Counted from the first letter of the stretch, positions 17,871 to 27,377 are shown. The stretch is 64,000 bases of DNA from Haemophilus_D parainfluenzae_AH (GCA_018381885.1 JAGZRA010000002.1:1-64000); one strand, 5' to 3'. Notes: generated by a model from the sequence alone, not told the origin. Numbers and translations: made by a program.

Positions 17871-17908
17871 AAAATCCAGTTTTTTTTCTAAGAAAACTGG
17901 ATTTTTTC
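17871..17908 (+). terminator. Terminator of nagK
   Basis: A 13-bp stem AAAATCCAGTTTT / AAAACTGGATTTT is followed by further T residues, between nagK and the symporter gene. Confidence 0.88.
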
Positions 17909-17954
17909 TTTTATCGCTCTACAATCATGGCATTAATTTTTTAGCGAGGTTTTT

Positions 17955-19394
17955 ATGCTGACAGAATTTGGTAACTGGATCGAGCAAGGTTTGACATGGG
18001 TTGTTGAACATTTAGATGAACCACTATGGAACATCACTATTGTAATTTTATTAGGTGTAGGTCTATTTTTTACAATTACTACAGGCTTAGTACAGTTACG
18101 CCTTTTCCCTGCAAGTATACGTGAAATGTGGTTTGGCCGCGCGGCAGAGGGTAATTCTCTAACGCCATTCCAAGCTTTTGCAACTGGGCTTGCAAGTCGA
18201 GTTGGTGTTGGTAATATCAGTGGTGTGGCGACAGCTATAGCACTTGGTGGTGAAGGTGCCGTATTTTGGATGTGGGTAACCGCATTTATTGGCATGTCGA
18301 GTGCTTTTGCAGAATCTACCTTAGCACAAGTATTTAAAATTCAAGATAAGGATGGTTCTTTCCGTGGTGGCCCCGCTTACTATATTACACAAGGTTTGAA
18401 ATCTCGTTGCTTGGCTGCAGCGTTTGCTATTTCACTTATTTTTACCTTTGGTTTTGCATTTAATTCAGTACAAGCAAACTCAATCGTAGAAGCAACTAAA
18501 AATGCTTGGAATTGGCAAGGTGAATATGTTGGTCTTGTTTTAGTTGTTTTAACTGCTGCGATTATTTTCGGTGGCGTGAAACGTATTGCGACCATTTCTA
18601 GTAGCGTAGTACCGATGATGGCACTCTTTTATTTAATCATGGCTGTAATTATCTTAGGCATGCATATTGATATGATTCCGACGGTAATCGCCAATATTTA
18701 CAAAAGTGCTTTTACTTTCCAATCTGCAGCAGGTGGTATGTTTGGTGCTCTTGTGTCTAAAGCTATGATGATGGGGATCAAACGGGGATTATTCTCTAAT
18801 GAAGCTGGGATGGGGTCTGCACCAAATGCTGCCGCTGCAGCACATGTAAAACACCCAGTAAGCCAAGGCTTAGTACAAATGCTTGGTGTGTTTGTAGATA
18901 CCATGATTGTTTGTACTTGTACGGCAGTGATTATCCTACTTTCAGATAATTACGGCAGTGAAACGCTGAAAAGTATTTCCTTAACGCAAAATGCATTGCG
19001 TTATCATGTAGGGGAGTTTGGCGTGCACTTCTTAGCTTTCATCTTATTGCTTTTCGCTTATTCCTCTATCATTGGTAACTATGCTTATGCAGAAAGTAAT
19101 ATTCGCTTTATTAAAAATAAACCGTGGTTTGTATGGTCGTTCCGCTTATCGGTGTTGTTCTTTGTTTATTTCGGTTCAGTAAAATCAGGCAATGTTGTCT
19201 GGAATTTTGCGGATACAGTGATGGCTGTGATGGCAATTATTAACTTAGTCGCGATTGTTTTACTTTCCCCGATTGTGTGGAAGTTAATGAAAGACTATCA
19301 ACGTCAATTAAAAGCAGGAAAAGAGCCTGAATTTAAAATTGATCTCTATCCTGAAATTAAAAAACGAGTATTAGAGCATCGAATTTGGAAATAA
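17955..19394 (+). CDS. Sodium:alanine/glycine symporter, AGCS family
   Basis: Inner-membrane amino-acid carrier that couples alanine or glycine uptake to sodium. The 479-residue protein has about eleven membrane segments and the family signature SRVGVGNISGVATAIALGG near residues 78-96, plus GMKRGLFSNEAGMGSAP-like residues near 277-292. The start ATG has GAGG 8 bases upstream. It sits between two terminators, so it is a single-gene unit. The substrate within the family cannot be told from the sequence. Confidence 0.92.
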   Translation: MLTEFGNWIEQGLTWVVEHLDEPLWNITIVILLGVGLFFTITTGLVQLRLFPASIREMWFGRAAEGNSLTPFQAFATGLASRVGVGNISGVATAIALGGEGAVFWMWVTAFIGMSSAFAESTLAQVFKIQDKDGSFRGGPAYYITQGLKSRCLAAAFAISLIFTFGFAFNSVQANSIVEATKNAWNWQGEYVGLVLVVLTAAIIFGGVKRIATISSSVVPMMALFYLIMAVIILGMHIDMIPTVIANIYKSAFTFQSAAGGMFGALVSKAMMMGIKRGLFSNEAGMGSAPNAAAAAHVKHPVSQGLVQMLGVFVDTMIVCTCTAVIILLSDNYGSETLKSISLTQNALRYHVGEFGVHFLAFILLLFAYSSIIGNYAYAESNIRFIKNKPWFVWSFRLSVLFFVYFGSVKSGNVVWNFADTVMAVMAIINLVAIVLLSPIVWKLMKDYQRQLKAGKEPEFKIDLYPEIKKRVLEHRIWK

Positions 19395-19409
19395 ATCTTG
19401 ATAGACATA

Positions 19410-19433
19410 AAAAGGCGGGACATCCCGCCTTTA
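19410..19433 (+). terminator. Terminator of the symporter gene
   Basis: AAAGGCGGGA / TCCCGCCTTT with a 2-base loop gives a strong GC-rich stem followed by a weak T-rich tail. It may also serve bcr from the other side. Confidence 0.85.
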
Positions 19434-19466
19434 TTATTTTAAATTGACTCGAAAATTGACCGCACT

Positions 19467-20657
19467 TTATCGTTCATTTCGATAAGTCAGGAAGTAATAA
19501 GAAAGAGCTGAAATAACCACGCAAGCTGTCATTGTATAGAGCATTGGTGCAGCGGTTTCCATTTTAAAGCTCGCTACCAAGGAGCCCATCACTGCGCCGA
19601 CACCAAAACGTACACTTCCCATTAATGAATTTGCGGTACCCGCCATCGTTGGGAATTTCTCTAGAATAGAGGCTGTGGCATTGGAGGAGATTAATGGATT
19701 TTGTCCAACAAAAAAGGCTACGCCAATAGCCATTGGCCAAAAACCGAAATCAAAAAGTGCGGTTAAAAATAGCCAGACTCCTGAAATAAATTGTACGGCA
19801 ATACCAATTCGTAACATGGTTTCAGCACCTAGCTTCAATACAAATTTTCCATTTAGATAAGAAGCAGCAGTCATAATCGCGATATTGATCATAAAGAAAT
19901 AGCCAAATTGATCGACTGGAATGCCATAAATACCGATATAGACAATCGATCCCGCAGTGACGAAAGCAAATAAGCCACCAAAACCAAAAGAAGCCGCCGC
20001 CATATAACCTAACACTTCTTTTTGTTTAGAAAGTGTCATGAAGTTACGGGCAATGATATTCAGGCGCAGGGGAATACGGTTTTCTTTTTTATGGGTCTCG
20101 GGAATAATGAAAAAGACAAGCAATGCCGCAAGAAATCCCATGATGCCAATCACATAAAAAATCATATGCCAGTGGAAATATTTCACGATATATCCACCAA
20201 TTATTGGCGCAACAAGCGGTGCGATCATAAAGACAAGCGTGATGGTGGACATGATTCGAGACAGTTGATCTTTGCTAAATAAATCTCGTAATAAAGCTCC
20301 TGAAAGCACAACAGGTGCGGCCCCAAAGAAACCTTGAACGAAACGCAGTACAGTGAAACTGCCAATAGAATGAATACCCGTTAAAATAATGGCTGTGATC
20401 GCACCAATAATGACACCTAATAAAATAATTGGTTTGCGACCAAAACTGTCACCAAAGGGCCCCCAGAATAATTGTCCTGCCGCCATACCATAAGCGAAGA
20501 ATGTCAGCGTGTGCTGTACTTGCTCTGAGTTGATATTTAAGTCTTCGGCAATATTTAAAAAGGACGGAATATACATATCCACGCCCAAAGGCGGTAGCAT
20601 CGAGAGGATGCCGAGCGTGGCGATAAAAATAAAGGTAGGTTTAATATTTTGGCTCAT
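19467..20657 (-). CDS. bcr: Bcr/CflA-type multidrug efflux transporter
   Basis: Proton-driven MFS exporter (12-TM, DHA1 group). The 396-residue protein begins with the typical DMYIPSF segment near 27-33, MFS motif A (GDSFGRKP) near 68-75, and motif C-like residues in TM5. Twelve hydrophobic segments are visible. It follows rsuA with a single base between stop and start, so the two are translated from one message. The final codons overlap an uptake sequence at 19459-19467. Substrate range is not predictable. Confidence 0.9.
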   Translation of the reverse strand: MSQNIKPTFIFIATLGILSMLPPLGVDMYIPSFLNIAEDLNINSEQVQHTLTFFAYGMAAGQLFWGPFGDSFGRKPIILLGVIIGAITAIILTGIHSIGSFTVLRFVQGFFGAAPVVLSGALLRDLFSKDQLSRIMSTITLVFMIAPLVAPIIGGYIVKYFHWHMIFYVIGIMGFLAALLVFFIIPETHKKENRIPLRLNIIARNFMTLSKQKEVLGYMAAASFGFGGLFAFVTAGSIVYIGIYGIPVDQFGYFFMINIAIMTAASYLNGKFVLKLGAETMLRIGIAVQFISGVWLFLTALFDFGFWPMAIGVAFFVGQNPLISSNATASILEKFPTMAGTANSLMGSVRFGVGAVMGSLVASFKMETAAPMLYTMTACVVISALSYYFLTYRNER

Positions 20658-20658
20658 A

Positions 20659-21357
20659 TTATTTCACTAATTTGTGGATTTCTTCCTGAGTAAGTGGACG
20701 AAATTCGCCTTCTTCTAAGCTTTCATCTAATTCAACGTTACCGATTCTCCAACGATGTAGTGCCACGACTTTATTACCCAGTGCGGCAAACATTCGTTTC
20801 ACTTGGTGATAGCGGCCTTCTGAGATAGTCAGATTCACGTTGTAATCATCTAATACTTCAAGTTTTGCTGGCTTAGTTGGTTCTTTTTCGCCACGTAATA
20901 GAATGCCTTCTTCACAGGCTGAGGCATAATGGTTCTCAACCGGGTCAGCTAAAGTGACTAAATAGGTTTTCTCACATTGATGTTTTGGTGAGGTAATACG
21001 ATGTGACCATTGCCCATCATCCGTTAATAGCACGAGCCCTGTTGTATCCACATCTAATCGTCCTGCGCTGTGTAATTTGCCAGAAAGAGGCGGTTCAAAG
21101 AATTGATAGATAGTTGGATAGTCACCATCATCATGAGAGCAAACATAGCCTTGTGGCTTATGCAACATAAAATATTGACCTTCTTCCACCCAAGTCAATA
21201 ATTCATCTTCAAAATAAATTTCATCTTCTTGACTGACTTTGGTCGCCCCATTTTTCACAATTTCACCGTTAATTTTGACCTCACTTTGGCGAATGGCCTT
21301 GGTGGCTTGTGAACGGGTTAAACCGGTATTCTCGGCAATAAATTTATCTAATCGCAT
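20659..21357 (-). CDS. rsuA: 16S rRNA pseudouridine(516) synthase RsuA
   Basis: Converts U516 of 16S rRNA to pseudouridine. The 232-residue protein has an N-terminal S4 RNA-binding domain (residues 1-60) and the RsuA catalytic core with Asp in GRLDVDTTGL near 98-107. Length matches E. coli RsuA (231). It is the middle gene of a minus-strand unit: DUF1919 gene, rsuA, bcr, with gaps of 9 and 1 bases. Confidence 0.93.
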   Translation of the reverse strand: MRLDKFIAENTGLTRSQATKAIRQSEVKINGEIVKNGATKVSQEDEIYFEDELLTWVEEGQYFMLHKPQGYVCSHDDGDYPTIYQFFEPPLSGKLHSAGRLDVDTTGLVLLTDDGQWSHRITSPKHQCEKTYLVTLADPVENHYASACEEGILLRGEKEPTKPAKLEVLDDYNVNLTISEGRYHQVKRMFAALGNKVVALHRWRIGNVELDESLEEGEFRPLTQEEIHKLVK

Positions 21358-21366
21358 CGTAAACTC

Positions 21367-21996
21367 TTATTTTTGATTGAACCAGCTGACGTAATCAAAT
21401 TGGTCGTAATATTTTTCGCCATTCCAACCGGAAAAGGTAAATAAATCACCCACTTCGTTTTCGTTTTCAAAGCCTTTAATGTAGAAAGCGGATTTTAACT
21501 CTGGATAAGGCTTATGGGTAAAGACCACTTTGTTTGGGTAAGTCAAGTTATCAAAGGCTTTTAAATCTTCATATTTTGCACCTTTTCCGCCGTCTTTATC
21601 TGTCATCATAATAAATAAATTATCGAAATTTAAACGCTGTGAGCGCGCTTCCCATTTCTCTTTGGCTTCTTGTTCAGAATGATAATGCATAAAGTGCACT
21701 TTAAGATCATCTAATAAGCCAACGGGATACGGTTTTTCTGTTTGTATAAATTGAAGAGGTTGTGCTTGATAGAATTCGATATTCTGTAGATAGCGAACAA
21801 AATCGCTCGGATCTAAATAGAGATTAACAAATGGGGAGTTAAAAGGCTGATTTAGATCGTGCAAAATAAACGCGCCGACACAGTTTGCAGAAATCACCGA
21901 CATGCCTTGGTTGGTTAACCGTTTTTGGAAGGTTTTGTTAATCGCTTTCCGTTGTAATTTATTGATGGCACTTCTAAATTTAGAAAACAAACTCAT
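21367..21996 (-). CDS. DUF1919 family protein
   Basis: A 209-residue soluble protein with the DUF1919 features I recall: NCVGAFILHDLN near 38-49, FNSPFVNLYL near 53-62 and an aromatic DFVRYL segment. This family includes proteins of surface polysaccharide clusters and uncharacterised single genes, and no reaction is established. No signal peptide is present; the N terminus is basic and helical. It is the first gene of the unit with rsuA and bcr and diverges from maeB. A glycan-related role is only inference. Confidence 0.8.
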   Translation of the reverse strand: MSLFSKFRSAINKLQRKAINKTFQKRLTNQGMSVISANCVGAFILHDLNQPFNSPFVNLYLDPSDFVRYLQNIEFYQAQPLQFIQTEKPYPVGLLDDLKVHFMHYHSEQEAKEKWEARSQRLNFDNLFIMMTDKDGGKGAKYEDLKAFDNLTYPNKVVFTHKPYPELKSAFYIKGFENENEVGDLFTFSGWNGEKYYDQFDYVSWFNQK

Positions 21997-22146
21997 TATT
22001 TACATCCTGCATGTTTTTTGCGACATAGTAACGTTTTTGGTTCGAAATGTGAAGAAAAGACAAAAAGTGCGGTTGATTTCACTCATATTTTGTAATCATT
22101 TTGTAAAATTTTTGCGGTATATCACAAATTTCTCTAAAAAAGAGAG

Positions 22147-22152
22147 TATAAT
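22147..22152 (+). promoter_or_regulatory. Possible -10 box of maeB
   Basis: A perfect TATAAT lies 45 bases before the maeB ATG, just after a small TCTCT/AGAGA hairpin. No good -35 is visible 16-18 bases upstream, so an activator may be needed or the call may be wrong. Confidence 0.4.
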
Positions 22153-22196
22153 GGCGCAAATTTTATTTAGCCTAAGTGAAAATGGAGTATTTTTAT

Positions 22197-23471
22197 ATGA
22201 GCGAACAATTGCGCCAAGCTGCATTAGATTTTCATGAGTTCCCAATTCCGGGAAAAATTGCAGTTACCCCAACCAAATCGTTAGAAACCCAACATGATTT
22301 AGCCCTTGCTTATTCCCCTGGTGTTGCAGAGCCTTGTTTAGAAATTGAAAAAGATCCTTCAGCAGCAAGCCGTTATACCGCTCGTGCTAACTTAGTTGCC
22401 GTGATTTCAAATGGTACAGCTGTATTAGGTTTAGGAAATATTGGTGCACTTGCCTCAAAACCCGTTATGGAAGGGAAAGGAGTATTGTTCAAAAAATTTG
22501 CCGGTATCAATGTATTCGATATTGAAATCAATGAGCATGATCCAGATAAATTAATCGATATTATTGCTTCATTAGAACCAACGTTTGGTGGCATTAACCT
22601 TGAAGATATCAAAGCACCGGAATGTTTCCACATTGAAAAAGCGTTGCGTGAACGTATGGGAATTCCAGTATTCCATGATGACCAACACGGTACAGCCATT
22701 ATCGTCGGTGCGGCAGCATTAAACGGTTTAGAAATTATTGGTAAAAATATCGCAGATGTTCGCTTAGTGGTAAATGGTGCAGGTGCTTCTGCTATTGCTT
22801 GTACTAACTTGCTTCGAGCATTAGGTTTCAAAAAAGAAAATATCACCATGTGTGACTCTAAAGGCGTGATTTTCAAAGGTCGTGGCGATAACATGGATGA
22901 AACCAAACAATTCTACGCGATTGAAGATAATGGTTGGCGTACATTAGCCGATGCGGTTAACGGTGCAGATGTCTTCTTAGGTTGTTCTAAAGCAGGTGCG
23001 TTAAAACCTGAAATGGTGAAAACCATGGCGGAGAATCCATTAATCTTAGCATTAGCTAACCCTGTACCTGAAATTACGCCTGATGAAGCTAAAGCAGTTC
23101 GTTCAGATGCGATTGTTTGTACAGGCCGTTCAGACTTTCCAAACCAAGTAAATAACGTACTTTGCTTCCCATTCTTATTCCGTGGTGCATTAGATGTAGG
23201 GGCAACAGAGATTAATGAAGAAATGAAATTAGCGGCTTCTCGTGCAATTGCAGGTTTGGCGAAAGAACCGGTGCCGTTAGAAATTATTGCAAGTTATGGT
23301 GCATTATCATTTGGTCCTGATTATGTGATTCCAACTCCGTTTGATCCTCGTTTATTGTTTACTGTCTCTTCTGCAGTAGCGAAAAAAGCGATGGAAACCG
23401 GTGTTGCAACACGTCCAATTACCGATTGGGCAGCTTATGAAAAACAATTAAAAGCGTTAGTTGCAGCGTAA
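22197..23471 (+). CDS. maeB: Malic enzyme, single-domain form
   Basis: Oxidative decarboxylation of malate to pyruvate with NAD(P)+. The 424-residue protein has the malic-enzyme motifs AYSPGVAEPC near 38-47, the lysine-containing GKGVLFKKFAG segment near 93-103, the ED metal site in LEDIKAPECF near 131-140, and a Rossmann fold (VVNGAGASAIA) near 190-200. The E. coli MaeB protein is about 759 residues because of a C-terminal phosphotransacetylase-like domain; here the ORF ends in a natural-looking tail right after the malic domain and a terminator follows. I chose ATG 22197 (GGAG 9 bases upstream) over a GTG at 22176. Cofactor preference is not certain. Confidence 0.88.
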   Translation: MSEQLRQAALDFHEFPIPGKIAVTPTKSLETQHDLALAYSPGVAEPCLEIEKDPSAASRYTARANLVAVISNGTAVLGLGNIGALASKPVMEGKGVLFKKFAGINVFDIEINEHDPDKLIDIIASLEPTFGGINLEDIKAPECFHIEKALRERMGIPVFHDDQHGTAIIVGAAALNGLEIIGKNIADVRLVVNGAGASAIACTNLLRALGFKKENITMCDSKGVIFKGRGDNMDETKQFYAIEDNGWRTLADAVNGADVFLGCSKAGALKPEMVKTMAENPLILALANPVPEITPDEAKAVRSDAIVCTGRSDFPNQVNNVLCFPFLFRGALDVGATEINEEMKLAASRAIAGLAKEPVPLEIIASYGALSFGPDYVIPTPFDPRLLFTVSSAVAKKAMETGVATRPITDWAAYEKQLKALVAA

Positions 23472-23483
23472 TTTTACTTTCTC

Positions 23484-23533
23484 AAAGTGCGGTCAAAAAT
23501 GATGATGTTTTTAACCGCACTTTGTGTTTTTTT
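23484..23533 (+). terminator. Terminator made from paired uptake sequences, after maeB
   Basis: AAAGTGCGGT and ACCGCACTTT form an inverted pair, 20 bases apart, followed by a T-rich run. Inverted uptake sequences doing double duty as terminators are well known in Haemophilus. Confidence 0.85.
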
Positions 23534-23605
23534 ATCTGTCTATGAAAGGAATGGCACATTAGCGTGCTTTAAATTAATCAAAGGGTAGCGATTCCCTTAG
23601 GACTT

Positions 23606-25543
23606 ATGAGTGTCAAAATGAAACAAACACGTTCTCCTTTATATCCGATTTTCCTCTTCGTCATCATTAATCTGATTATTTTCACCTTGTCTCGTCTTGG
23701 GCTTGCGATTTGGCAGGTAGACCGTGTTTCTGCGGTAGAGGGATGGGGACAATTATTTTTGCAAGGCTTGCGTATGGATATCGTGGCCTTATGCTATTTA
23801 TTTGGTGTGCCAGCATTATTTACAGTGCTATTTCATCATAGCCGAATTTGGAAAATGATTTTACGCATTTGGCTTACCTTAGGTAGTGTGTTTATTCTAT
23901 TTATGGAATTGGCTACGCCTGCATTTATCGAAACCTATGATTTCCGTCCAAACCGTCTGTTTATCGAATATCTAATTTATCCGAAAGAAGTCTTTTCAAT
24001 GTTGATGGAAGGCCATTTAACTGCAGTCATTTTTAGCCTTATTTTTACCGTTACGGCTTTCTTCTGTTATTGGAAACTCTCGGGTTATGCGGTGAAGAAC
24101 TTACGTTCAATGAGCTGGAAATTACGTCCTGTTGTCGCATTACTCGTGATTGGAGTTGCCTTTTTAGGGGCGCGTTCTAGTTTCCAACACCGTGGTGTTA
24201 ATCCTGCGATGGTGGCTTTCTCTTCCGATGGTTTAGTCAATTCGCTTGTGTTAAATTCAGGCTATTCAGTTCTTTATGCCGCCCAACAATTTAAAGACGA
24301 AGGAGCATCTTCTGAAGCCTATGGCAAAATGGATACCGATGAAATGTTGCGTATTGTCAAAGCAAGCCGTGGACGTCCTGAAAGTGATTATATTTCAGAG
24401 AAAATTCCAACATTAACGAAAAACCAAGCCACTTACCAAGGTAAACCGAAAAATATCGTCATTATTTTGGAAGAAAGTTTTGGCGCGCAATTTGTCGGTA
24501 CATTAGGCGGAAAACCACTTTCGCCTGAATTTGATAAATTAGCCAAAGAAGGCTGGTTATTTGAAAATCTCTATGCGACCGGTACACGTTCTGTACGTGG
24601 TATTGAAGCCACGACAGCAGGTTTTACACCTACTCCAGCACGTGCGGTAGTGAAATTAAATAACAGTCAAAGTGGTTTCTTTACCATTGCAGATTTACTT
24701 GCTAAACAAGGTTATAACACGTCTTTTATTTATGGTGGTGAAAAGCACTTTGATAACATGGCAAGCTTCTTCTATGGCAACGGCTTCCAAAATATTATCG
24801 ATCAAAAGGATTATCAAAATCCGAAATTTACTGCGACTTGGGGCGTGAGTGATGAGGATTTATTTGATAAAGCGAACGAAACCTTTACCCAATTACAGAA
24901 TGAAGGAAAACCATTCTTTAGCTTAGTGTTCAGTTCAAGCAATCACGATCCTTTTGAATTTCCGGATGGCAAAATTGAGCTTTACGAACAACCAAAAGCA
25001 ACCCGCAATAACAGTGCAAAATATGCGGATTATGCCATTGGCTATTTCTTCAAATTAGCGAAACAATCTAATTATTGGAAAGATACCGTGTTCTTGGTGA
25101 TTGCAGACCATGATTCCCGAGCAGCGGGTGCAAGCTTAGTACCAATTAAGCATTTCCATATTCCAGCGTTAATTTTAGGTGATCATGTTGAGCCTCACCG
25201 AGACAGCCGTTTAGTGAGTCAAATTGATATGCCGACGACCTTACTTTCTATTGCCGGCGTAAGCGGTAATTATCCAATGATTGGTTTTGATTTAACGAAA
25301 GATGTGAATCCAGATCGTGCCTTTATGCAATTCGATCAAACGCAAGCGTTAATGAAAGGCAATCATGATATTGTTATCCAAACACCAAATAGCAAAGCAA
25401 AAGGCTATGTGTATGATAAAGAAAAAGATACATTGACCGAAAAAGAAGTGCCGGAAGAAATGAAAAAAGAAGCACTGGCGCATGCTTTACTTGGTAGCTA
25501 TTTGTATAAAAATCGTTTATATAAAGGCAGTGAAGAGAAATAA
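23606..25543 (+). CDS. LTA synthase/sulfatase-family membrane phosphotransferase
   Basis: The 645-residue protein has five N-terminal membrane segments (roughly residues 14-36, 48-70, 82-104, 130-150, 168-188) and a large periplasmic alkaline-phosphatase-fold domain. Metal-site residues typical of the family are visible: Glu in ILEESFG, a Thr/Ser-rich nucleophile region GTRSVRGIEAT, and the ADHDSR motif near 497-502. Gram-negative relatives transfer phosphoglycerol or phosphoethanolamine to envelope glycans; the substrate here is unknown. It corresponds by position to HI1246. The ATG at 23606 has AGGA 5 bases upstream. Confidence 0.85.
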   Translation: MSVKMKQTRSPLYPIFLFVIINLIIFTLSRLGLAIWQVDRVSAVEGWGQLFLQGLRMDIVALCYLFGVPALFTVLFHHSRIWKMILRIWLTLGSVFILFMELATPAFIETYDFRPNRLFIEYLIYPKEVFSMLMEGHLTAVIFSLIFTVTAFFCYWKLSGYAVKNLRSMSWKLRPVVALLVIGVAFLGARSSFQHRGVNPAMVAFSSDGLVNSLVLNSGYSVLYAAQQFKDEGASSEAYGKMDTDEMLRIVKASRGRPESDYISEKIPTLTKNQATYQGKPKNIVIILEESFGAQFVGTLGGKPLSPEFDKLAKEGWLFENLYATGTRSVRGIEATTAGFTPTPARAVVKLNNSQSGFFTIADLLAKQGYNTSFIYGGEKHFDNMASFFYGNGFQNIIDQKDYQNPKFTATWGVSDEDLFDKANETFTQLQNEGKPFFSLVFSSSNHDPFEFPDGKIELYEQPKATRNNSAKYADYAIGYFFKLAKQSNYWKDTVFLVIADHDSRAAGASLVPIKHFHIPALILGDHVEPHRDSRLVSQIDMPTTLLSIAGVSGNYPMIGFDLTKDVNPDRAFMQFDQTQALMKGNHDIVIQTPNSKAKGYVYDKEKDTLTEKEVPEEMKKEALAHALLGSYLYKNRLYKGSEEK

Positions 25544-25569
25544 AGTGCGGTCAGTTTTGGCTAATTTTA

Positions 25570-25596
25570 AAGGGCGAATGATTTCGCCCTTTTTTA
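25570..25596. terminator. Terminator between convergent genes at 25.6 kb
   Basis: AAGGGCGAA / TTCGCCCTT with a 4-base loop and a T run to the right follows the sulfatase-family gene. ytfE converges from the other side. A single uptake sequence lies just before it (25542-25550). Confidence 0.88.
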
Positions 25597-25608
25597 TATG
25601 ATTTGAAT

Positions 25609-26283
25609 TTAGTGATTTTCAGCAATAACACGTGGGAATAAGATATTATTTTCACGGTGAATATGCATCATTAAATCATCAGCAAACTCTTGGATGCCAC
25701 TATAAAGCGCACGCCATGTATTGCAAGCATCTGCTGGAGGCGTCATATTATTTGTTAATGATTTCAATACTTCCAAATGTTCGCCGTGTTCGGTGTGTTC
25801 CATTTCCATCATACGAATTGGCATTTGTGCCATCATATAGTTGCCAGCTTTGATCATCGGGAAAAGTACATGTTCTTCTTTCATCATATGATTGCTTAAA
25901 TCTTCATAGACATTGCGTAATTCAGCTGCAACGCCCATTGGACAATCTTCACGATCGCCATGAACACTTTCTACACGATCCGCTAAGACGATTAATTCTT
26001 GAAGTTGTTCACGGTGACGTTGATGGTAGCGAACTAAAATATGATCGATAATTTCAGGATAAGTTGCATTAACCCAATATTCCTCTGGGTTTTCCGCTTT
26101 GCTGTTTTGAAGCTCGGTTAAACGGGTTTCAATTTCGGCTAAATTTAATCCTTTTTCTGCGGCGGCATTTGCAAGCGTATCAGAACCTCCGCAGCAGAAA
26201 TCCAAATCGTATTTACGAAGTAGGGAAGTTGAACCGGGTACGCTGACAGCGATTTCACTTAATTTTTTATCTCCAAAAGACAT
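25609..26283 (-). CDS. ytfE: Iron-sulfur cluster repair protein YtfE (di-iron)
   Basis: Di-iron protein of the RIC family that restores iron-sulfur clusters damaged by nitric oxide or peroxide. The 224-residue protein has the N-terminal ScdA-like domain with CCGG (residues 30-33), then a hemerythrin-like four-helix domain with His in HILVRYH near 81-87, NHMMKEEHVLFP near 133-144, EHTEHGEH near 161-168 and MMHIHRENNILFPR near 204-217. An FNR-like site lies 92 bases upstream of the start. Its presence fits the nirK gene in this window, which would make nitric oxide. Confidence 0.93.
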   Translation of the reverse strand: MSFGDKKLSEIAVSVPGSTSLLRKYDLDFCCGGSDTLANAAAEKGLNLAEIETRLTELQNSKAENPEEYWVNATYPEIIDHILVRYHQRHREQLQELIVLADRVESVHGDREDCPMGVAAELRNVYEDLSNHMMKEEHVLFPMIKAGNYMMAQMPIRMMEMEHTEHGEHLEVLKSLTNNMTPPADACNTWRALYSGIQEFADDLMMHIHRENNILFPRVIAENH

Positions 26284-26374
26284 AATGAATCTCCTTATTG
26301 ATGAGGTAGAGTTAAAAAGTTGAGTGAAATACTAAGATAATGAAAGAAAAATGCAACGGATTTTTTAGCAAAGT

Positions 26375-26388
26375 ATGATTTAAATCAA
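26375..26388. promoter_or_regulatory. FNR-like site upstream of ytfE
   Basis: Read on the minus strand the site is TTGAT-TTAA-ATCAT, matching the FNR consensus TTGATNNNNATCAA at 9 of 10 fixed positions. It lies between divergent ytfE and the UPF0294 gene. Which of the two it controls is not shown by the sequence. Confidence 0.6.
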
Positions 26389-26498
26389 AGCTAAAAGTTA
26401 AAGTTACCATGTTGTAGGTAGGTATTGATGCCGTATTAAAGTGAAAGTTGCATTGCTTTGATGAGGTGTTATTATTCGAGCATAGAGAGGGGACAATA

Positions 26499-27350
26499 AT
26501 GAAGCGAATCTATCGATTTTTGACTATTGGCTTAGTGTTAGTAGTTTTAGGTGCTGGATATTTTTTTACGAATTTAACGATTTTTGACCGTACATTTATT
26601 CAACTAAAAACGTCACAAAAAGTGAGTTATATTCCTTTTAAAAACAAGTTAAATATGCAATGTGACAAGGCTGATCATTCGGTACCTAAATTAGCCAGTT
26701 CTCGTTTTAATTTGATAACTTGGAATGTACATAAAGGGCAAGATAAAGGTTGGCAAGAAGATTTAGTGCGACTTTCTAAACAAGCGAATTTTGTGTTATT
26801 ACAAGAGGCGACGCAGCATCAAAATTTAAGTACATTTTCGACCGCACTTTTTGTGTCCTCTTTTTCTTTTAAAGATCTCTTATCAGGTGTAAAAACATTC
26901 ACCAACACGCAACCAGAATGGTATTGCGGTGGTGGCGTAGCTGAACCATTAATACAAATACCTAAAGTGGCAAGTGTGATGAATTTTCCATTAGAAAAAG
27001 GCGATAGTTTGCTACTGATTAATGTGCATTTAATTAATTTTGAATGGGGTATTTCCACTTATCAAACCCAGTTAGAGCAGCTCTTTTTCTTTGTTGAAAA
27101 TCATCAAGGCCCTATCATCATGTCTGGTGATTTTAATGCGTGGAATGAAACTCGTCTTAATTTAGTGAATAATCTGATGCAAAAATATGGCTTAGATTCT
27201 GTGGTGCTCTCTCAAGATGAGCGGGTTAGATTTTTAGGTTATCCACTGGATTATATTTTTACGCGAGGCGTAAAAGTGGTAAGCGCGACATCAGAAGTGG
27301 TTACTTCGTCAGATCATAATCCATTACTGATGGAATTCGAATTGGAATAA
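26499..27350 (+). CDS. UPF0294/YafD-like endonuclease/exonuclease/phosphatase-fold protein
   Basis: A 283-residue protein with an N-terminal membrane anchor (about residues 9-28) and an exonuclease/endonuclease/phosphatase domain. Visible motifs are TWNVHKGQD near 73-81, LLQEAT near 102-107, NVHLINF near 183-189, SGDFNAWNE near 220-228 and the C-terminal SDHNPLL with catalytic Asp-His. It resembles E. coli YafD over its length. The substrate is unknown. I start at ATG 26499 (AGAGGGG upstream) rather than an in-frame ATG at 26448. An uptake sequence lies inside the gene near 26841. Confidence 0.82.
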   Translation: MKRIYRFLTIGLVLVVLGAGYFFTNLTIFDRTFIQLKTSQKVSYIPFKNKLNMQCDKADHSVPKLASSRFNLITWNVHKGQDKGWQEDLVRLSKQANFVLLQEATQHQNLSTFSTALFVSSFSFKDLLSGVKTFTNTQPEWYCGGGVAEPLIQIPKVASVMNFPLEKGDSLLLINVHLINFEWGISTYQTQLEQLFFFVENHQGPIIMSGDFNAWNETRLNLVNNLMQKYGLDSVVLSQDERVRFLGYPLDYIFTRGVKVVSATSEVVTSSDHNPLLMEFELE

Positions 27351-27377
27351 AGTGCGATCAGATTTTGAGAAAAATTT

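Noticed and set aside
22373..22906. 177-codon minus-strand ORF inside maeB
   Set aside because: Antisense to conserved malic-enzyme motifs; composition is typical of a shadow frame.
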